A DNA stretch of 7,155 nt from Spirochaetaceae bacterium (GTDB lineage Bacteria > Spirochaetota > Spirochaetia > Treponematales > Treponemataceae): positions 1 to 7,155 of the forward strand of contig JAISTZ010000102.1 of NCBI GenBank assembly GCA_031272345.1. Reading direction: 5' to 3'. Position 1 is the stretch's first letter; each line of letters begins with the position of its first letter. Made by a program: the position numbers and the translations under genes. This document shows, one piece after another, positions 1 to 7,001 of this stretch. Below the pieces are notes generated by a model. The model was given only the letters and a program-made list of their open reading frames with translations. It was not told the origin of the DNA and searched no databases.

Positions 1-1
1 A

Positions 2-889
2 GAACAGACCGGGGACGTCACGGTGAACCTGAAGATTTCCGTGGGCCCCAGGATGCAGGTCCTGCTGAACCCCCTGCTCCGGGGGCTGGTTGCTCCGGGC
101 ACGGAGCTCACCATCCTGGCGGACACCCTGGCGGGGATTCTGGAAATCCGGGGGGACGCGGACCTCCGGGGGGGAGAAATCGTCTATTTGGGCAGGAATT
201 TCTACCTCAAGGAGGGCCGCATCGCCTTTAACGAGACCTTCGGCGCCTTCGACCCCAGAATCACGATCCGGGCGGAAACCCGGGACAGGGACTCCGAGGG
301 GGAGCAGGTGACCATCATTATGACCGCGTCGAATCAGCTCCTCAGCCGGTTCAGCCCGGTCTACACCGCCTCCCCCTCGAAGTCCGAGACGGAGATCATG
401 CAGATGCTGGGGCAGATCATCGCCGGGGATTCGGCCACCATCGGGGACCTCACCTTCACCATGCTGGACTACGGGGTGCAGCTTGCGGTTCTCAGGCGGA
501 TTGAAACGGGATTGCGCGAATTGTTGAATTTTGATATATTTTCCCTGCGCACCATGGTGCTTCAAAATGTGCTCAAAAAAAGGTTCGATTCCGCCCAGGA
601 TGACAAACCCATAACCGCCGGGAGCGTACTGGAAAACTCCACGCTATATGCGGGGAAATACTTCGGCAGTTCGATCTATGCGGACGCCCTCATGCACCTG
701 TCCTACGACGAAAACGAGGTGCTCAGCGGCAGGTCCGCAACGGGAATCGTGTTCCAGCCGGAAATCGGCCTGGAGATGGCTTCGCCCTTCGTTACGATAC
801 GGTGGAGCGTCGCCCCTGAACTGGGGAAGACCGATTTTCTGTGGGTAGACGCCGCGTCGATCACCCTGTCGTGGAAGTTTAGTTTTTAA
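2..889 (+). CDS. tamB: TamB, C-terminal part (translocation and assembly module, DUF490 family); 5' end outside window
   Basis: The frame is open from the left edge and ends at TAA 887-889, giving the last 295 residues of a protein that in this family normally exceeds 1000. TamB proteins are anchored in the inner membrane and form a long hydrophobic beta-groove across the periplasm, helping outer-membrane protein assembly or lipid transport. The visible part resembles the TamB/DUF490 C-terminus: short alternating beta-strands (GDADLRGGEIVYLGRNFYL), then an 'I.F...F..FDPRITIRAE' segment, then 'SKSETEIMQMLGQIIAGD', like the conserved 'S.P.lse.eil..L..G' region near TamB ends. The last residues, ITLSWKFSF, end in Phe as beta-signal-like C-termini do. 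The GTG at 23 is an internal codon, not the start. Placement directly before bamA supports the call, because spirochaetes generally lack a separate TamA and TamB is thought to work with BamA. The name rests on family resemblance and synteny, without a database search. Confidence 0.85.
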   Translation, partial: EQTGDVTVNLKISVGPRMQVLLNPLLRGLVAPGTELTILADTLAGILEIRGDADLRGGEIVYLGRNFYLKEGRIAFNETFGAFDPRITIRAETRDRDSEGEQVTIIMTASNQLLSRFSPVYTASPSKSETEIMQMLGQIIAGDSATIGDLTFTMLDYGVQLAVLRRIETGLRELLNFDIFSLRTMVLQNVLKKRFDSAQDDKPITAGSVLENSTLYAGKYFGSSIYADALMHLSYDENEVLSGRSATGIVFQPEIGLEMASPFVTIRWSVAPELGKTDFLWVDAASITLSWKFSF

Positions 890-893
890 GGAG
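888..893 (+). promoter_or_regulatory. Ribosome binding site of bamA overlapping the tamB stop
   Basis: AAGGAG lies 5 nt before the ATG at 899 and shares two bases with the tamB stop codon TAA (887-889). This strong site fixes the bamA start and implies that tamB and bamA are on one transcript, with translation probably coupled. Confidence 0.85.
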
Positions 894-898
894 TCGTA

Positions 899-3352
899 AT
901 GCAAAAAATATGCGCCCCCCGAAGGGTCCTCTGGTTCGGTCTCTTGTTCTTCATCGCCGCCCTGGGTGCGGCCCAGCAGCCGGAAGAAAGCTGGTACTAC
1001 GGCAAGGTCATCAAGCGGATCGAATTCGATGGCCTCAAAAACGTCAAAGCGAGCGACCTGGAGGGCATAACCAGGCCCTTCTACAACCAGGCCTTTTCCG
1101 ACGACCTGTACAACGACCTGTTCTCCCGGCTCTCGGCCCTGGACTATTTTGACTTCGACACCATCGACGTGCTCCCCGCGGACGACGCCCGGCAGACTCT
1201 CACGATCCGCTTCACCGTAAAGGAGCGGCCCATCGTGGCGCGGCTCTCCTTTGTGGGGAACAGGGAAATCCGCACCACGGACCTAAAAGAAAAAATTTCC
1301 ATAAAAGAAAAGGACATTTACATCGAATCCAGGGTGCTCCTTGACGAGCGGGCCATCCGGGAGCACTACCTCAAAAACGGGTACACCGGGGTGGAGGTGT
1401 CCTCCAGAACGGCGGAAATCAAAAACGGCATCGAAGTCACCTTCGTGATCAACGAGGGGGCCTCCACCATCATCACGGGCATCCAATTCCAGGGCAACAC
1501 GGTGGTCACCCCCCGGCGGCTCAAGGGCCTCCTGGAATCCAAGGAACACGGGCTCATCCGCAAGGGCGCGTTCCAGGAATCGTCCCTGGAGCTGGACCGG
1601 GGGGCCATCATCACCTACTACCGGGACCGGGGGTACGCGGACGTTTCCGTGGAAGAGGTCATGCGGGAAACCGTCTTCAACGAAAAAGAAAGCAGGAACG
1701 AAGTCACCCTCACCTACATCATCCACGAGGGGATTCAATACACCTACGGGGGCATCGAGATAACCGGGAACACCCTCTTCACGACCGAGCAACTGGAGGC
1801 CCTGATCCGCCTCAAGGAGGGGGCCGTGTTCAATTACACCCGCTTCCAGGAGGGCATCGCGGCCATTATCGACCTCTACTACGAAAACGGGTACACCTCC
1901 AACGCCTTTGTGCCGGAGATAATCCGTGACCCGGAAAAACGGCTCGTGTCCGCCACGTACAGGATTTCCGAGCAGCCCCGGAGCCACATCGAGCACATCA
2001 TCGTCCGGGGGAACGAGAAGACCAAGCCCGAGGTGATTCTGCGGGAGCTTCAGCTCGAAACCGGGGACATCTTCTCCAAGACCCGTGTGCAGAACGGCCT
2101 GCGGAATCTTATGAACCTGCAATATTTCTCCAATATCGTGCCCGACGTTGTGCCCGGGTCCGAGGAAAACCTGGTGGACGTGATTGTCAACGTGGAGGAG
2201 CAGTCCACCACGTCGGTGGAATTCGGGCTCACCTTTACGGGGGTCAATTCGCCGGAGGACTTCCCGATTTCCCTCTTCGTCAAATTTCAGGATTCAAACA
2301 TCTTCGGCACGGGCAGGACCGTATCCGCCGACGGCACCCTTTCGCCGGACCAGCAGTCCCTGGCCCTGGGGTACAGCGACTCCTGGTTCCTGGGGCTGCC
2401 CCTGGGAATCAGCGTGAGCGCGGACGTTACCCACCGGAACCTGACGGCCCTGCAACGGATCTACTACCCCGGCAGCGCCGACAGCAGCAACCACTACATG
2501 GACTACGAGCAATGGGCCTTCACCCTTGCGGCCGGGGTGGGCCGCAGGTGGTTCCCGGACTTCGCGATTCTCTCCCTGAACGGGGGCATTTCGTCCAGCC
2601 TCCTCAAAAATATTTATGACGCAAAACTTTACGAGCCCGTTGACTCAACCATAGCGGAATACGAACAACTGTGGACCCTCAAGAACACCATCTGGTCGTC
2701 CTTCTCCATAGACAACAGGGACGTGAACTACGACCCCTCCAGGGGCTGGTTTGCGAGCCAGAGAATCGCCTGGACGGGGCTGCTTCCCAAGCCCGTGGAA
2801 ACGGAATTTTTCTTCCGCACGGACACCAAGGGGGAGCTCTACTTCACCCTGCTCAACCAGCCGATCACGGACACCTGGAGCCTCAAGTTCGTGCTGATGG
2901 AATCAACGGGCCTCTCCTTCCAGTTCCCCGTGCGGAAGGACACCCTGGGAGCGACGAGTATGCTCTACGCCGACGGCATGTTCGTGGGCAGGGGCTGGAT
3001 GACCTACATGTACAACAAGGATATTCGGGACACGGCCATGTGGACCAACCTCCTGGAGCTGCGGATGCCCCTCATACCGGGGATTCTTGCCTTTGACTTT
3101 TTCTTCGACATCGTTGCGATAAAAAAGGATTCGGGCAAATATTTCTCCACCCTGACCGAGGAGGATTTCTACTTCAGTTTCGGGCCGGGCCTGCGGTTTT
3201 CGATTCCCCAGTTTCCCATCCGGTTCCTCTTCGGGTTTGCCTTCAAGCAGACCGATCACGGGATACAATGGCTGAATTCCGCCGGGACGGAGATCGACTC
3301 GAATTCCCCCCAGCCGGTGTTTGTGCTTTCGTTCAACCTGCCGAACAGATAG
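899..3352 (+). CDS. bamA: BamA, outer-membrane protein assembly factor (Omp85 family)
   Basis: BamA is the outer-membrane core of the BAM complex and folds beta-barrel proteins into the membrane. The 817-residue product starts with a signal peptide (basic start, hydrophobic residues about 10-22, cleavage near A24-A25 before QQ). Five POTRA repeats follow at about 36-110, 111-187, 188-278, 279-359 and 360-434. Each opens with a strand of the type 'I.f.GN' (FVGN, FQGN, ITGN, VRGN), and repeats 2-4 contain the typical 'YY...GY' or 'HYLKNGY' helix end. The barrel covers about 436-817. It includes the conserved 'SIDNRDVNYDPSRG' (about 603-616) and the 'FGPGLRFSIPQFPIRF' region near the end. Two points differ from the textbook protein: the loop-6 VRGF motif reads GRGW (697-700), and the C-terminus is FNLPNR rather than an aromatic residue. 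Length is usual for the family. It lies between tamB and skp, a functional neighbourhood for outer-membrane assembly. Confidence 0.96.
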   Translation: MQKICAPRRVLWFGLLFFIAALGAAQQPEESWYYGKVIKRIEFDGLKNVKASDLEGITRPFYNQAFSDDLYNDLFSRLSALDYFDFDTIDVLPADDARQTLTIRFTVKERPIVARLSFVGNREIRTTDLKEKISIKEKDIYIESRVLLDERAIREHYLKNGYTGVEVSSRTAEIKNGIEVTFVINEGASTIITGIQFQGNTVVTPRRLKGLLESKEHGLIRKGAFQESSLELDRGAIITYYRDRGYADVSVEEVMRETVFNEKESRNEVTLTYIIHEGIQYTYGGIEITGNTLFTTEQLEALIRLKEGAVFNYTRFQEGIAAIIDLYYENGYTSNAFVPEIIRDPEKRLVSATYRISEQPRSHIEHIIVRGNEKTKPEVILRELQLETGDIFSKTRVQNGLRNLMNLQYFSNIVPDVVPGSEENLVDVIVNVEEQSTTSVEFGLTFTGVNSPEDFPISLFVKFQDSNIFGTGRTVSADGTLSPDQQSLALGYSDSWFLGLPLGISVSADVTHRNLTALQRIYYPGSADSSNHYMDYEQWAFTLAAGVGRRWFPDFAILSLNGGISSSLLKNIYDAKLYEPVDSTIAEYEQLWTLKNTIWSSFSIDNRDVNYDPSRGWFASQRIAWTGLLPKPVETEFFFRTDTKGELYFTLLNQPITDTWSLKFVLMESTGLSFQFPVRKDTLGATSMLYADGMFVGRGWMTYMYNKDIRDTAMWTNLLELRMPLIPGILAFDFFFDIVAIKKDSGKYFSTLTEEDFYFSFGPGLRFSIPQFPIRFLFGFAFKQTDHGIQWLNSAGTEIDSNSPQPVFVLSFNLPNR

Positions 3353-3357
3353 AATAT

Positions 3358-3363
3358 GGAGGA
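3358..3363 (+). promoter_or_regulatory. Ribosome binding site that sets the skp start
   Basis: GGAGGA lies 9 nt before the ATG at 3373. It decides between that start and a longer in-frame opening at 3268, which would lie inside the end of bamA and add 35 residues ahead of a well-formed signal peptide. The ATG at 3373 is clearly preferred. Confidence 0.85.
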
Positions 3364-3372
3364 AAAATAGAG

Positions 3373-3894
3373 ATGGAAAACCTAAAAAAGCTGATCCTTG
3401 CCGGGGTGTTCGCCCTGGCGCTGACGCCCCTGGGGGCCCAGCAGATCACCAAATTCGGCGTGGTCGACACGGCGCGGGTGTACGCGGCCTATTTCAGGGA
3501 CACCGGGCCGGTCAAAAACTACGAGACAAAAAAGGCGGATTTCCAGAAGGAAATCAACAGGCTCACGGAGGAGCTCAAGAATCTGCAACAGCAGAAGCGT
3601 TCCTACGAGATGAACGGGAACACCGCCCAGGCCCTCAAGACGGAGGGGGAAATCGCAAAGCGCTCGGCCTACCTCACCGAATACACCAACGCAAAGAACC
3701 ACGAGCTGGACTCCCTGCGGAAGAATCTCCAGGCCAACGACGAGTTCTACATCCGCCTCTACGCCACCCTCTCCAGGATCGCCGAGAGCGAGGGGTACAG
3801 CATGATATTGAGCCTCCAGCAGGCCAACGGAATCCTCTGGCACAGCCCCACGGTTGACATCACCGACAACGTAATCGCTGCCCTCAGGCAATGA
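3373..3894 (+). CDS. skp: Skp/OmpH-family periplasmic chaperone
   Basis: Skp is a trimeric periplasmic holdase that binds unfolded outer-membrane proteins after export and passes them to BamA. The 173-residue precursor has a clear signal peptide (MENLKK, hydrophobic 7-18, then PLGA|QQ with cleavage after A22), giving a mature protein of about 151 residues, close to the family size. The mature part starts with the family strand 'FGVVDTARVYAAY' (28-40). A long charged coiled coil rich in K, E and Q follows (about 44-122), forming the tentacle arms. The C-terminal body (about 125-173) contains 'AESEGYSMIL' and ends with 'VDITDNVIAAL', a hallmark of OmpH proteins, which usually close with a D-I-T-x-x-V motif. 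The gene follows bamA by 20 nt and precedes mutS by 7 nt. In T. pallidum the equivalent neighbour of bamA is also an OmpH protein. No broken or unusual features are seen. Confidence 0.93.
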   Translation: MENLKKLILAGVFALALTPLGAQQITKFGVVDTARVYAAYFRDTGPVKNYETKKADFQKEINRLTEELKNLQQQKRSYEMNGNTAQALKTEGEIAKRSAYLTEYTNAKNHELDSLRKNLQANDEFYIRLYATLSRIAESEGYSMILSLQQANGILWHSPTVDITDNVIAALRQ

Positions 3895-3901
3895 TGCGAA
3901 C

Positions 3902-6481
3902 ATGGGAGAGACGGCTACCCCGCTCATGGCCCAGTACCAATCCATCAAGGAGCAGCACCCCGGGGAGGTGTTGTTTTTCCGTCTGGGCGATTTTTACGAA
4001 ATGTTCAACGAGGACGCCGTGGAGGTGTCCAGGCTGCTGAATCTGACCCTGACCCAGCGGCAGGGACGCCCCATGTGCGGGGTGCCCTTCCATGCGGCAA
4101 AGGTCTACATCGCCAGGCTCCTGCGGGCGGGCAAAAAAATCGCCCTGTGCGAGCAAATCGGCGACCCCAGGGGCAAGGGCCTCACGGACCGGAAGGTGCT
4201 GGAGGTGATTACCCCGGGCACCGCGGTGGAAGAGGAATACCTGGACAAAAGCTCCCACAACTACCTGGCGTCCCTCTACGCCTCCGGGGGAAAGACGGCC
4301 TTCGCCTACATCGACGTCACCACCGCCGAGTTCTTTGCCACCAGTTGGGACACCGCCGCCCAGGGGGAAGCCCTTGCCCGGTGCCTGGGCCTGGCAGCCC
4401 CCAGGGAGCTGCTCCTGCCGGAATCCCTCGCGGCGGAGGAAGCAACCGCCAGAGTCCTCTCCCAGCAGGGGGCGCTCTTCGTGTCGACCTACCCGGACTG
4501 GCACTTTTCCCCGGAGGGGGCCTACAAAAAGCTCTGCGCCGTCCTGGGGACGGCGAACCTCAAGTCCTTCTCCCTGGAGCCGGACTCCCCGGAGGTGCCC
4601 CCGGCGGCCTTCCTCCTCACCTATCTGGAAAAAACCGCGGCCCTCCCCACGGGGCACATCAGGACCCTCCGGGTGTTCCACGACAGCGACTTCGTGGTCA
4701 TCGACGATTCCTCCTGGCGGAATCTGGAAGTCGAAGCCAACCTCCAGGACGGAAGCCGGGCCTTCACCCTCTACGATTCCGTGTGCTACACCAAAACCGC
4801 CATGGGAAGCCGCCTCCTGTCCCAGTGGCTCCTCTTTCCCCTCAAAAATCCCCAGGCCATCCGCTCCCGCCAGGACCGGGTGACCCGATTCGCCGCCAAC
4901 CGGCGCGGCCTGGACAAGGCGCGGGGCATCCTGGGGGGCATCCTGGACATGGAGCGCCTCTCCTCCCGCATTTCCATGGACAAGGCCCACCCCAAGGATC
5001 TGCAAGCCCTCAGGGGGAGTCTCCTTGCCTGGAAGGAACTCCGGGCACTTACGGACGGGGAGGATTTTTCCGGCATAGACACGGCCCCGTGCATGGAGGC
5101 GGCGGACCTCATCGGGCGGGCCCTGCTGGATTCCCCCTCCGTGTCCCTCACCGAGGGGGGGATCATCCGGGAGGGCTGGTCGGACACCCTGGACCGGTAC
5201 CGGAAGATTCAGACCAACTTCAACGCGGTGCTGGAGGACTATGCCGAAAGCGAGCGGCGCGCCACGGGCATAGGCAACCTGAAGATCCGGTACAACCGGC
5301 TTTCCGGGTATTACATCGAGATAAGCCGGGGAAAGACGGGGTCCGTGCCCAGGCACTTCATCCTCAAGCGCACCCTGGTGAACGGGGACCGGTACACCAC
5401 CCACAAGCTCTCCGGCCTGGAGGAGGAACTCCTTAACGCGGGCCAGAACATCGTGGACGAAGAAAAGCGGCTCTTCCTGGACCTGCGGGAGTCCCTCAAA
5501 AAATTCATCCCCCTGTTCCAGAGCGCCGCCAGGGAGACCGCCTACATCGACGTGACGGCTTCCTTCGCCTTCTGCGCCCTCTCGAACCGGTGGGTGTGCC
5601 CGGTGGTGGACGACAGCAGCGCCTTTTCGATTGTGGCCGGGCGGCATCCGGTGGTGGAGAAGCACCTGCCCGCCAGGGAATTCGTGCCCAACGACGCATT
5701 CCTGGAAAACGGCAAGACCTTCGCCCTGGTGACCGGGCCGAACATGGCGGGGAAGAGCACCTACCTCCGGCAGAACGCCCTGATCGTCCTTTTGGCCCAG
5801 ACGGGGTCCTTTGTGCCCGCCAAGGAGGCCCGCCTCGGGGCGGTGGACCGGATTTTCTGCCGGGTGGGGGCCTCGGACAACCTTGCCCGGGGGGAATCAA
5901 CCTTTTTGGTGGAGATGACCGAGACCGCCCGGATTCTCCGGTCGGCCACGGAAAAGAGTCTGGTGATTATGGACGAGGTTGGCCGGGGCACCTCCACCGA
6001 GGACGGCCTTTCCATCGCCTGGGCCGTGTCGGAGTATCTCCTGGGGGCGATCCGGTGCAAGACCTTTTTTGCCACCCACTACCACGAACTCACCAGGCTT
6101 TCCCACCCGGCCCTCCGGCTTCTCTGCATGGAGGTGCTCGAAACCGAGGGGCACATCGTGTTCCTTAAAAAGGTGAAGGAAGGGGCGGTGACCAATTCCT
6201 ACGGAATCCACGTGGCCCGCCTGGCGGGGATCCCCCGGACCGTACTCGACCGGGCGGAGGTGATTCTGCGGGGCATGGAAGCCGAGGCCGGGGAACGGCG
6301 GCAGCTTCCCGAAGGGGAGGAGCCCCCGGAACCGGACGCCCCGCCGCCGGCAGTCCCCTTTCTCTTTTCCGATGAGGAGCTCATCCTGGACGAAATCCTC
6401 TCCGCCGCCCCGGAGACCATGACGCCCCTGGAGGCCCTTACCCTGGTGACCCGCTGGAAAAAGACCCTCTCCGGAAGATAA
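3902..6481 (+). CDS. mutS: MutS, DNA mismatch-recognition ATPase
   Basis: MutS binds mismatches and small loops in newly copied DNA and, after ATP exchange, becomes a sliding clamp that recruits MutL. The 859-residue product is full length. The mismatch-binding domain (about 1-115) carries GDFYEMF with the wedge residues F31 and E33. A connector domain follows (about 120-250), then the core, lever and clamp (about 260-540) with 'YNRLSGYYIEISR' (464-476). The ATPase domain (about 545-790) has Walker A GPNMAGKST (612-620), the signature ASDNLARGESTF (657-668), Walker B LVIMDEVGRGTS (687-698) and the H-loop FATHYHEL (723-730). A proline-rich linker (about 800-818) leads to a short C-terminal helical tail. 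All key residues are present, so it should be active. It is MutS1, not MutS2: it has the mismatch domain and lacks a Smr domain. The start fits the family N-terminus 'TPLMAQY', but no good Shine-Dalgarno precedes it. Translation may depend on ribosomes finishing skp 7 nt upstream. Confidence 0.97.
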   Translation: MGETATPLMAQYQSIKEQHPGEVLFFRLGDFYEMFNEDAVEVSRLLNLTLTQRQGRPMCGVPFHAAKVYIARLLRAGKKIALCEQIGDPRGKGLTDRKVLEVITPGTAVEEEYLDKSSHNYLASLYASGGKTAFAYIDVTTAEFFATSWDTAAQGEALARCLGLAAPRELLLPESLAAEEATARVLSQQGALFVSTYPDWHFSPEGAYKKLCAVLGTANLKSFSLEPDSPEVPPAAFLLTYLEKTAALPTGHIRTLRVFHDSDFVVIDDSSWRNLEVEANLQDGSRAFTLYDSVCYTKTAMGSRLLSQWLLFPLKNPQAIRSRQDRVTRFAANRRGLDKARGILGGILDMERLSSRISMDKAHPKDLQALRGSLLAWKELRALTDGEDFSGIDTAPCMEAADLIGRALLDSPSVSLTEGGIIREGWSDTLDRYRKIQTNFNAVLEDYAESERRATGIGNLKIRYNRLSGYYIEISRGKTGSVPRHFILKRTLVNGDRYTTHKLSGLEEELLNAGQNIVDEEKRLFLDLRESLKKFIPLFQSAARETAYIDVTASFAFCALSNRWVCPVVDDSSAFSIVAGRHPVVEKHLPAREFVPNDAFLENGKTFALVTGPNMAGKSTYLRQNALIVLLAQTGSFVPAKEARLGAVDRIFCRVGASDNLARGESTFLVEMTETARILRSATEKSLVIMDEVGRGTSTEDGLSIAWAVSEYLLGAIRCKTFFATHYHELTRLSHPALRLLCMEVLETEGHIVFLKKVKEGAVTNSYGIHVARLAGIPRTVLDRAEVILRGMEAEAGERRQLPEGEEPPEPDAPPPAVPFLFSDEELILDEILSAAPETMTPLEALTLVTRWKKTLSGR

Positions 6482-6487
6482 AGCCGC

Positions 6488-6874
6488 CTAGAGGTGGGAG
6501 TCGATGTAGGTTTTTTGGTCTTCGGTGATGGTTTTGTTCTCCTTGAGGACGTGGGTGAGGGCTTTGATGCCGTTGGCCAGGTGGAGGAAGTCATTATTCC
6601 GGAGATTCTCGATCTTTGCGTTGGTCTCGGCGAACTTTACGTCCACGGCAGCGAACTTTTCATCAACCTCGGCGAAACGTTTTTCTATTTTTGCGTCCAT
6701 TTCGGCGAATTTTACGTCCATTTTTGCGTTGGTCTCGGCGAATTTTACGTCGACTTCGGCGAACTTTACGTCCATGCGGGATTTGAGCCAGATGAACTCG
6801 CTGAGGCCGACGGCCAGGATGATGATCATGCGGATGTTCTCCGCGTTGAAGATGAGGGTGACAAGGTTTTCCAT
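6488..6874 (-). CDS. Hypothetical small membrane-anchored coiled-coil protein (128 aa), copy 1 of a tandem pair
   Basis: I do not recognise this family. The product begins MENLVTLIFN and has one hydrophobic segment at about 14-30 (MIIILAVGLSEFIWL core), interrupted by E26 and followed by K31 and R33. Residues 34-87 are a regular coiled coil built from MDVKFAE-like units, and residues 88-128 form a polar C-terminal tail ending TYIDSHL. Topology is unclear: the positive charges after the membrane segment would favour a cytoplasmic stalk, but the charges before it are few. The ATG at 6874 is chosen because AAGAGGTG lies just before it. A GTG at 6880 lies inside that site and is unlikely. Two + strand frames are also open here, but they lack a start signal and have unlikely composition. 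The stop (TAG) is 6 nt from the mutS stop, in convergent arrangement. A gene with an identical tail lies immediately upstream on the same strand. It could be a scaffold, a surface or phage-related stalk, or a member of a multicopy repeat family. No function can be assigned. Confidence 0.75.
   Translation of the reverse strand: MENLVTLIFNAENIRMIIILAVGLSEFIWLKSRMDVKFAEVDVKFAETNAKMDVKFAEMDAKIEKRFAEVDEKFAAVDVKFAETNAKIENLRNNDFLHLANGIKALTHVLKENKTITEDQKTYIDSHL
6489..6608 (-). repeat. Long direct repeat, copy 1 (matches 7036-7155)
   Basis: Aligned at an offset of 547 nt, this 120-nt stretch differs from 7036-7155 at three positions only (6593/7140, 6596/7143 and 6608/7155). All three are transitions at third codon positions of the - strand genes. 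The similarity stops at the stop codon (TAG here, TAA in the other copy), so the downstream flanks are unrelated. The upstream extent of the match is hidden by the window edge. Confidence 0.95.
6614..6775 (-). repeat. Intragenic repeat: three 54-bp units coding an 18-residue coiled-coil period
   Basis: Within the small - strand gene, residues 34-87 divide into three 18-residue blocks, each a heptad plus an 11-residue unit. Block 1 is MDVKFAE + VDVKFAETNAK, block 2 is MDVKFAE + MDAKIEKRFAE, and block 3 is VDEKFAA + VDVKFAETNAK. At DNA level the same words recur on the + strand, for example tcggcgaa(c/t)tttacgtc and gcgttggtctcggcgaa. Eighteen residues in five turns fits a nearly straight helix bundle. 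Such repeats can gain or lose units by slippage or recombination. Confidence 0.85.
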
Positions 6875-6877
6875 AAA

Positions 6878-6885
6878 CACCTCTT
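6878..6885 (-). promoter_or_regulatory. Ribosome binding site of the small coiled-coil gene
   Basis: On the - strand the sequence reads AAGAGGTG. Its AGAGG core ends 5 nt before the ATG at 6874. This supports the strand and the start, and argues against the GTG at 6880, which is part of the site itself. Confidence 0.65.
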
Positions 6886-6892
6886 ATTGTGA

Positions 6893-6921
6893 AGTATACA
6901 CCGCTTGTGCGATTTATGCAA
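6893..6921 (-). promoter_or_regulatory. Candidate sigma-70 type promoter of the small coiled-coil gene
   Basis: Read on the - strand, TTGCAT (6921-6916) and TATACT (6898-6893) are separated by exactly 17 bp. The -10 box matches the consensus at five of six positions, the -35 box at three of six. Initiation about 6-8 nt further on would fall near 6885-6887, leaving a leader of only about 11-13 nt that begins almost at the ribosome binding site. The -35 box lies inside an inverted repeat. This is seen in sequence only; no transcript data are available. Confidence 0.5.
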
Positions 6922-6939
6922 GAAAAAAAATGCTTGCAT
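6916..6939. repeat. Inverted repeat ATGCAAG-N10-CTTGCAT, possible operator
   Basis: Perfect 7-bp arms at 6916-6922 and 6933-6939 flank a 10-nt spacer (A8 then TG). The left arm contains the -35 box of the candidate promoter. Arm centres are 17 bp apart, so a dimeric repressor or activator site is possible. As RNA it would be a weak hairpin. The regulatory role is inference. Confidence 0.45.
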
Positions 6940-6973
6940 CATAGATATAGGGGGTGACAGGTGAATTTTGGTC

Positions 6974-6991
6974 AATTTTTGGAAAAAAATT
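6974..6991. repeat. AT-only palindrome AATTTTT-GGAA-AAAAATT in the intergenic spacer
   Basis: Perfect 7-bp arms flank a 4-nt loop, lying about 45 nt downstream of the stop of the second small gene and upstream of the first. The stem has no G-C pairs, so it is a poor intrinsic terminator, although the surrounding - strand is T-rich. It may be only a by-product of local A and T runs. Confidence 0.35.
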
Positions 6992-7001
6992 AGAGAAAAA
7001 T

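Noticed and set aside
1283..2122. Open frame on the - strand (279 codons) opposite bamA
   Set aside because: Same cause: it mirrors the third-position GC bias of the bamA POTRA region and has no start signal or domain.
4075..5436. Open + frame of 453 codons inside mutS
   Set aside because: It is a Gly/Pro/Arg-rich out-of-frame shadow. The mutS frame across the same DNA is continuous and conserved.
3884..5665. Long open frame on the - strand (593 codons) opposite mutS
   Set aside because: It is a shadow of GC-rich coding DNA. The protein is dominated by G, P, V, E and R, has no recognisable domain and lies wholly antisense to a well-conserved mutS.
6455..6500. Intrinsic terminator after mutS
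   Set aside because: Only a 5-bp CCTCT/AGAGG pairing is visible, with no U-run after it.
6610..6790. Repeats considered as a CRISPR array
   Set aside because: The repeats are in frame, contiguous and without unique spacers of constant length. They encode a coiled coil.
6494..6944. Two open + strand frames over the small coiled-coil gene
   Set aside because: Neither has a convincing ribosome binding site, and both give odd Phe/Ser- or Gly/Val-rich products. The - strand reading has a promoter, a ribosome binding site, a membrane segment and a regular coiled coil.
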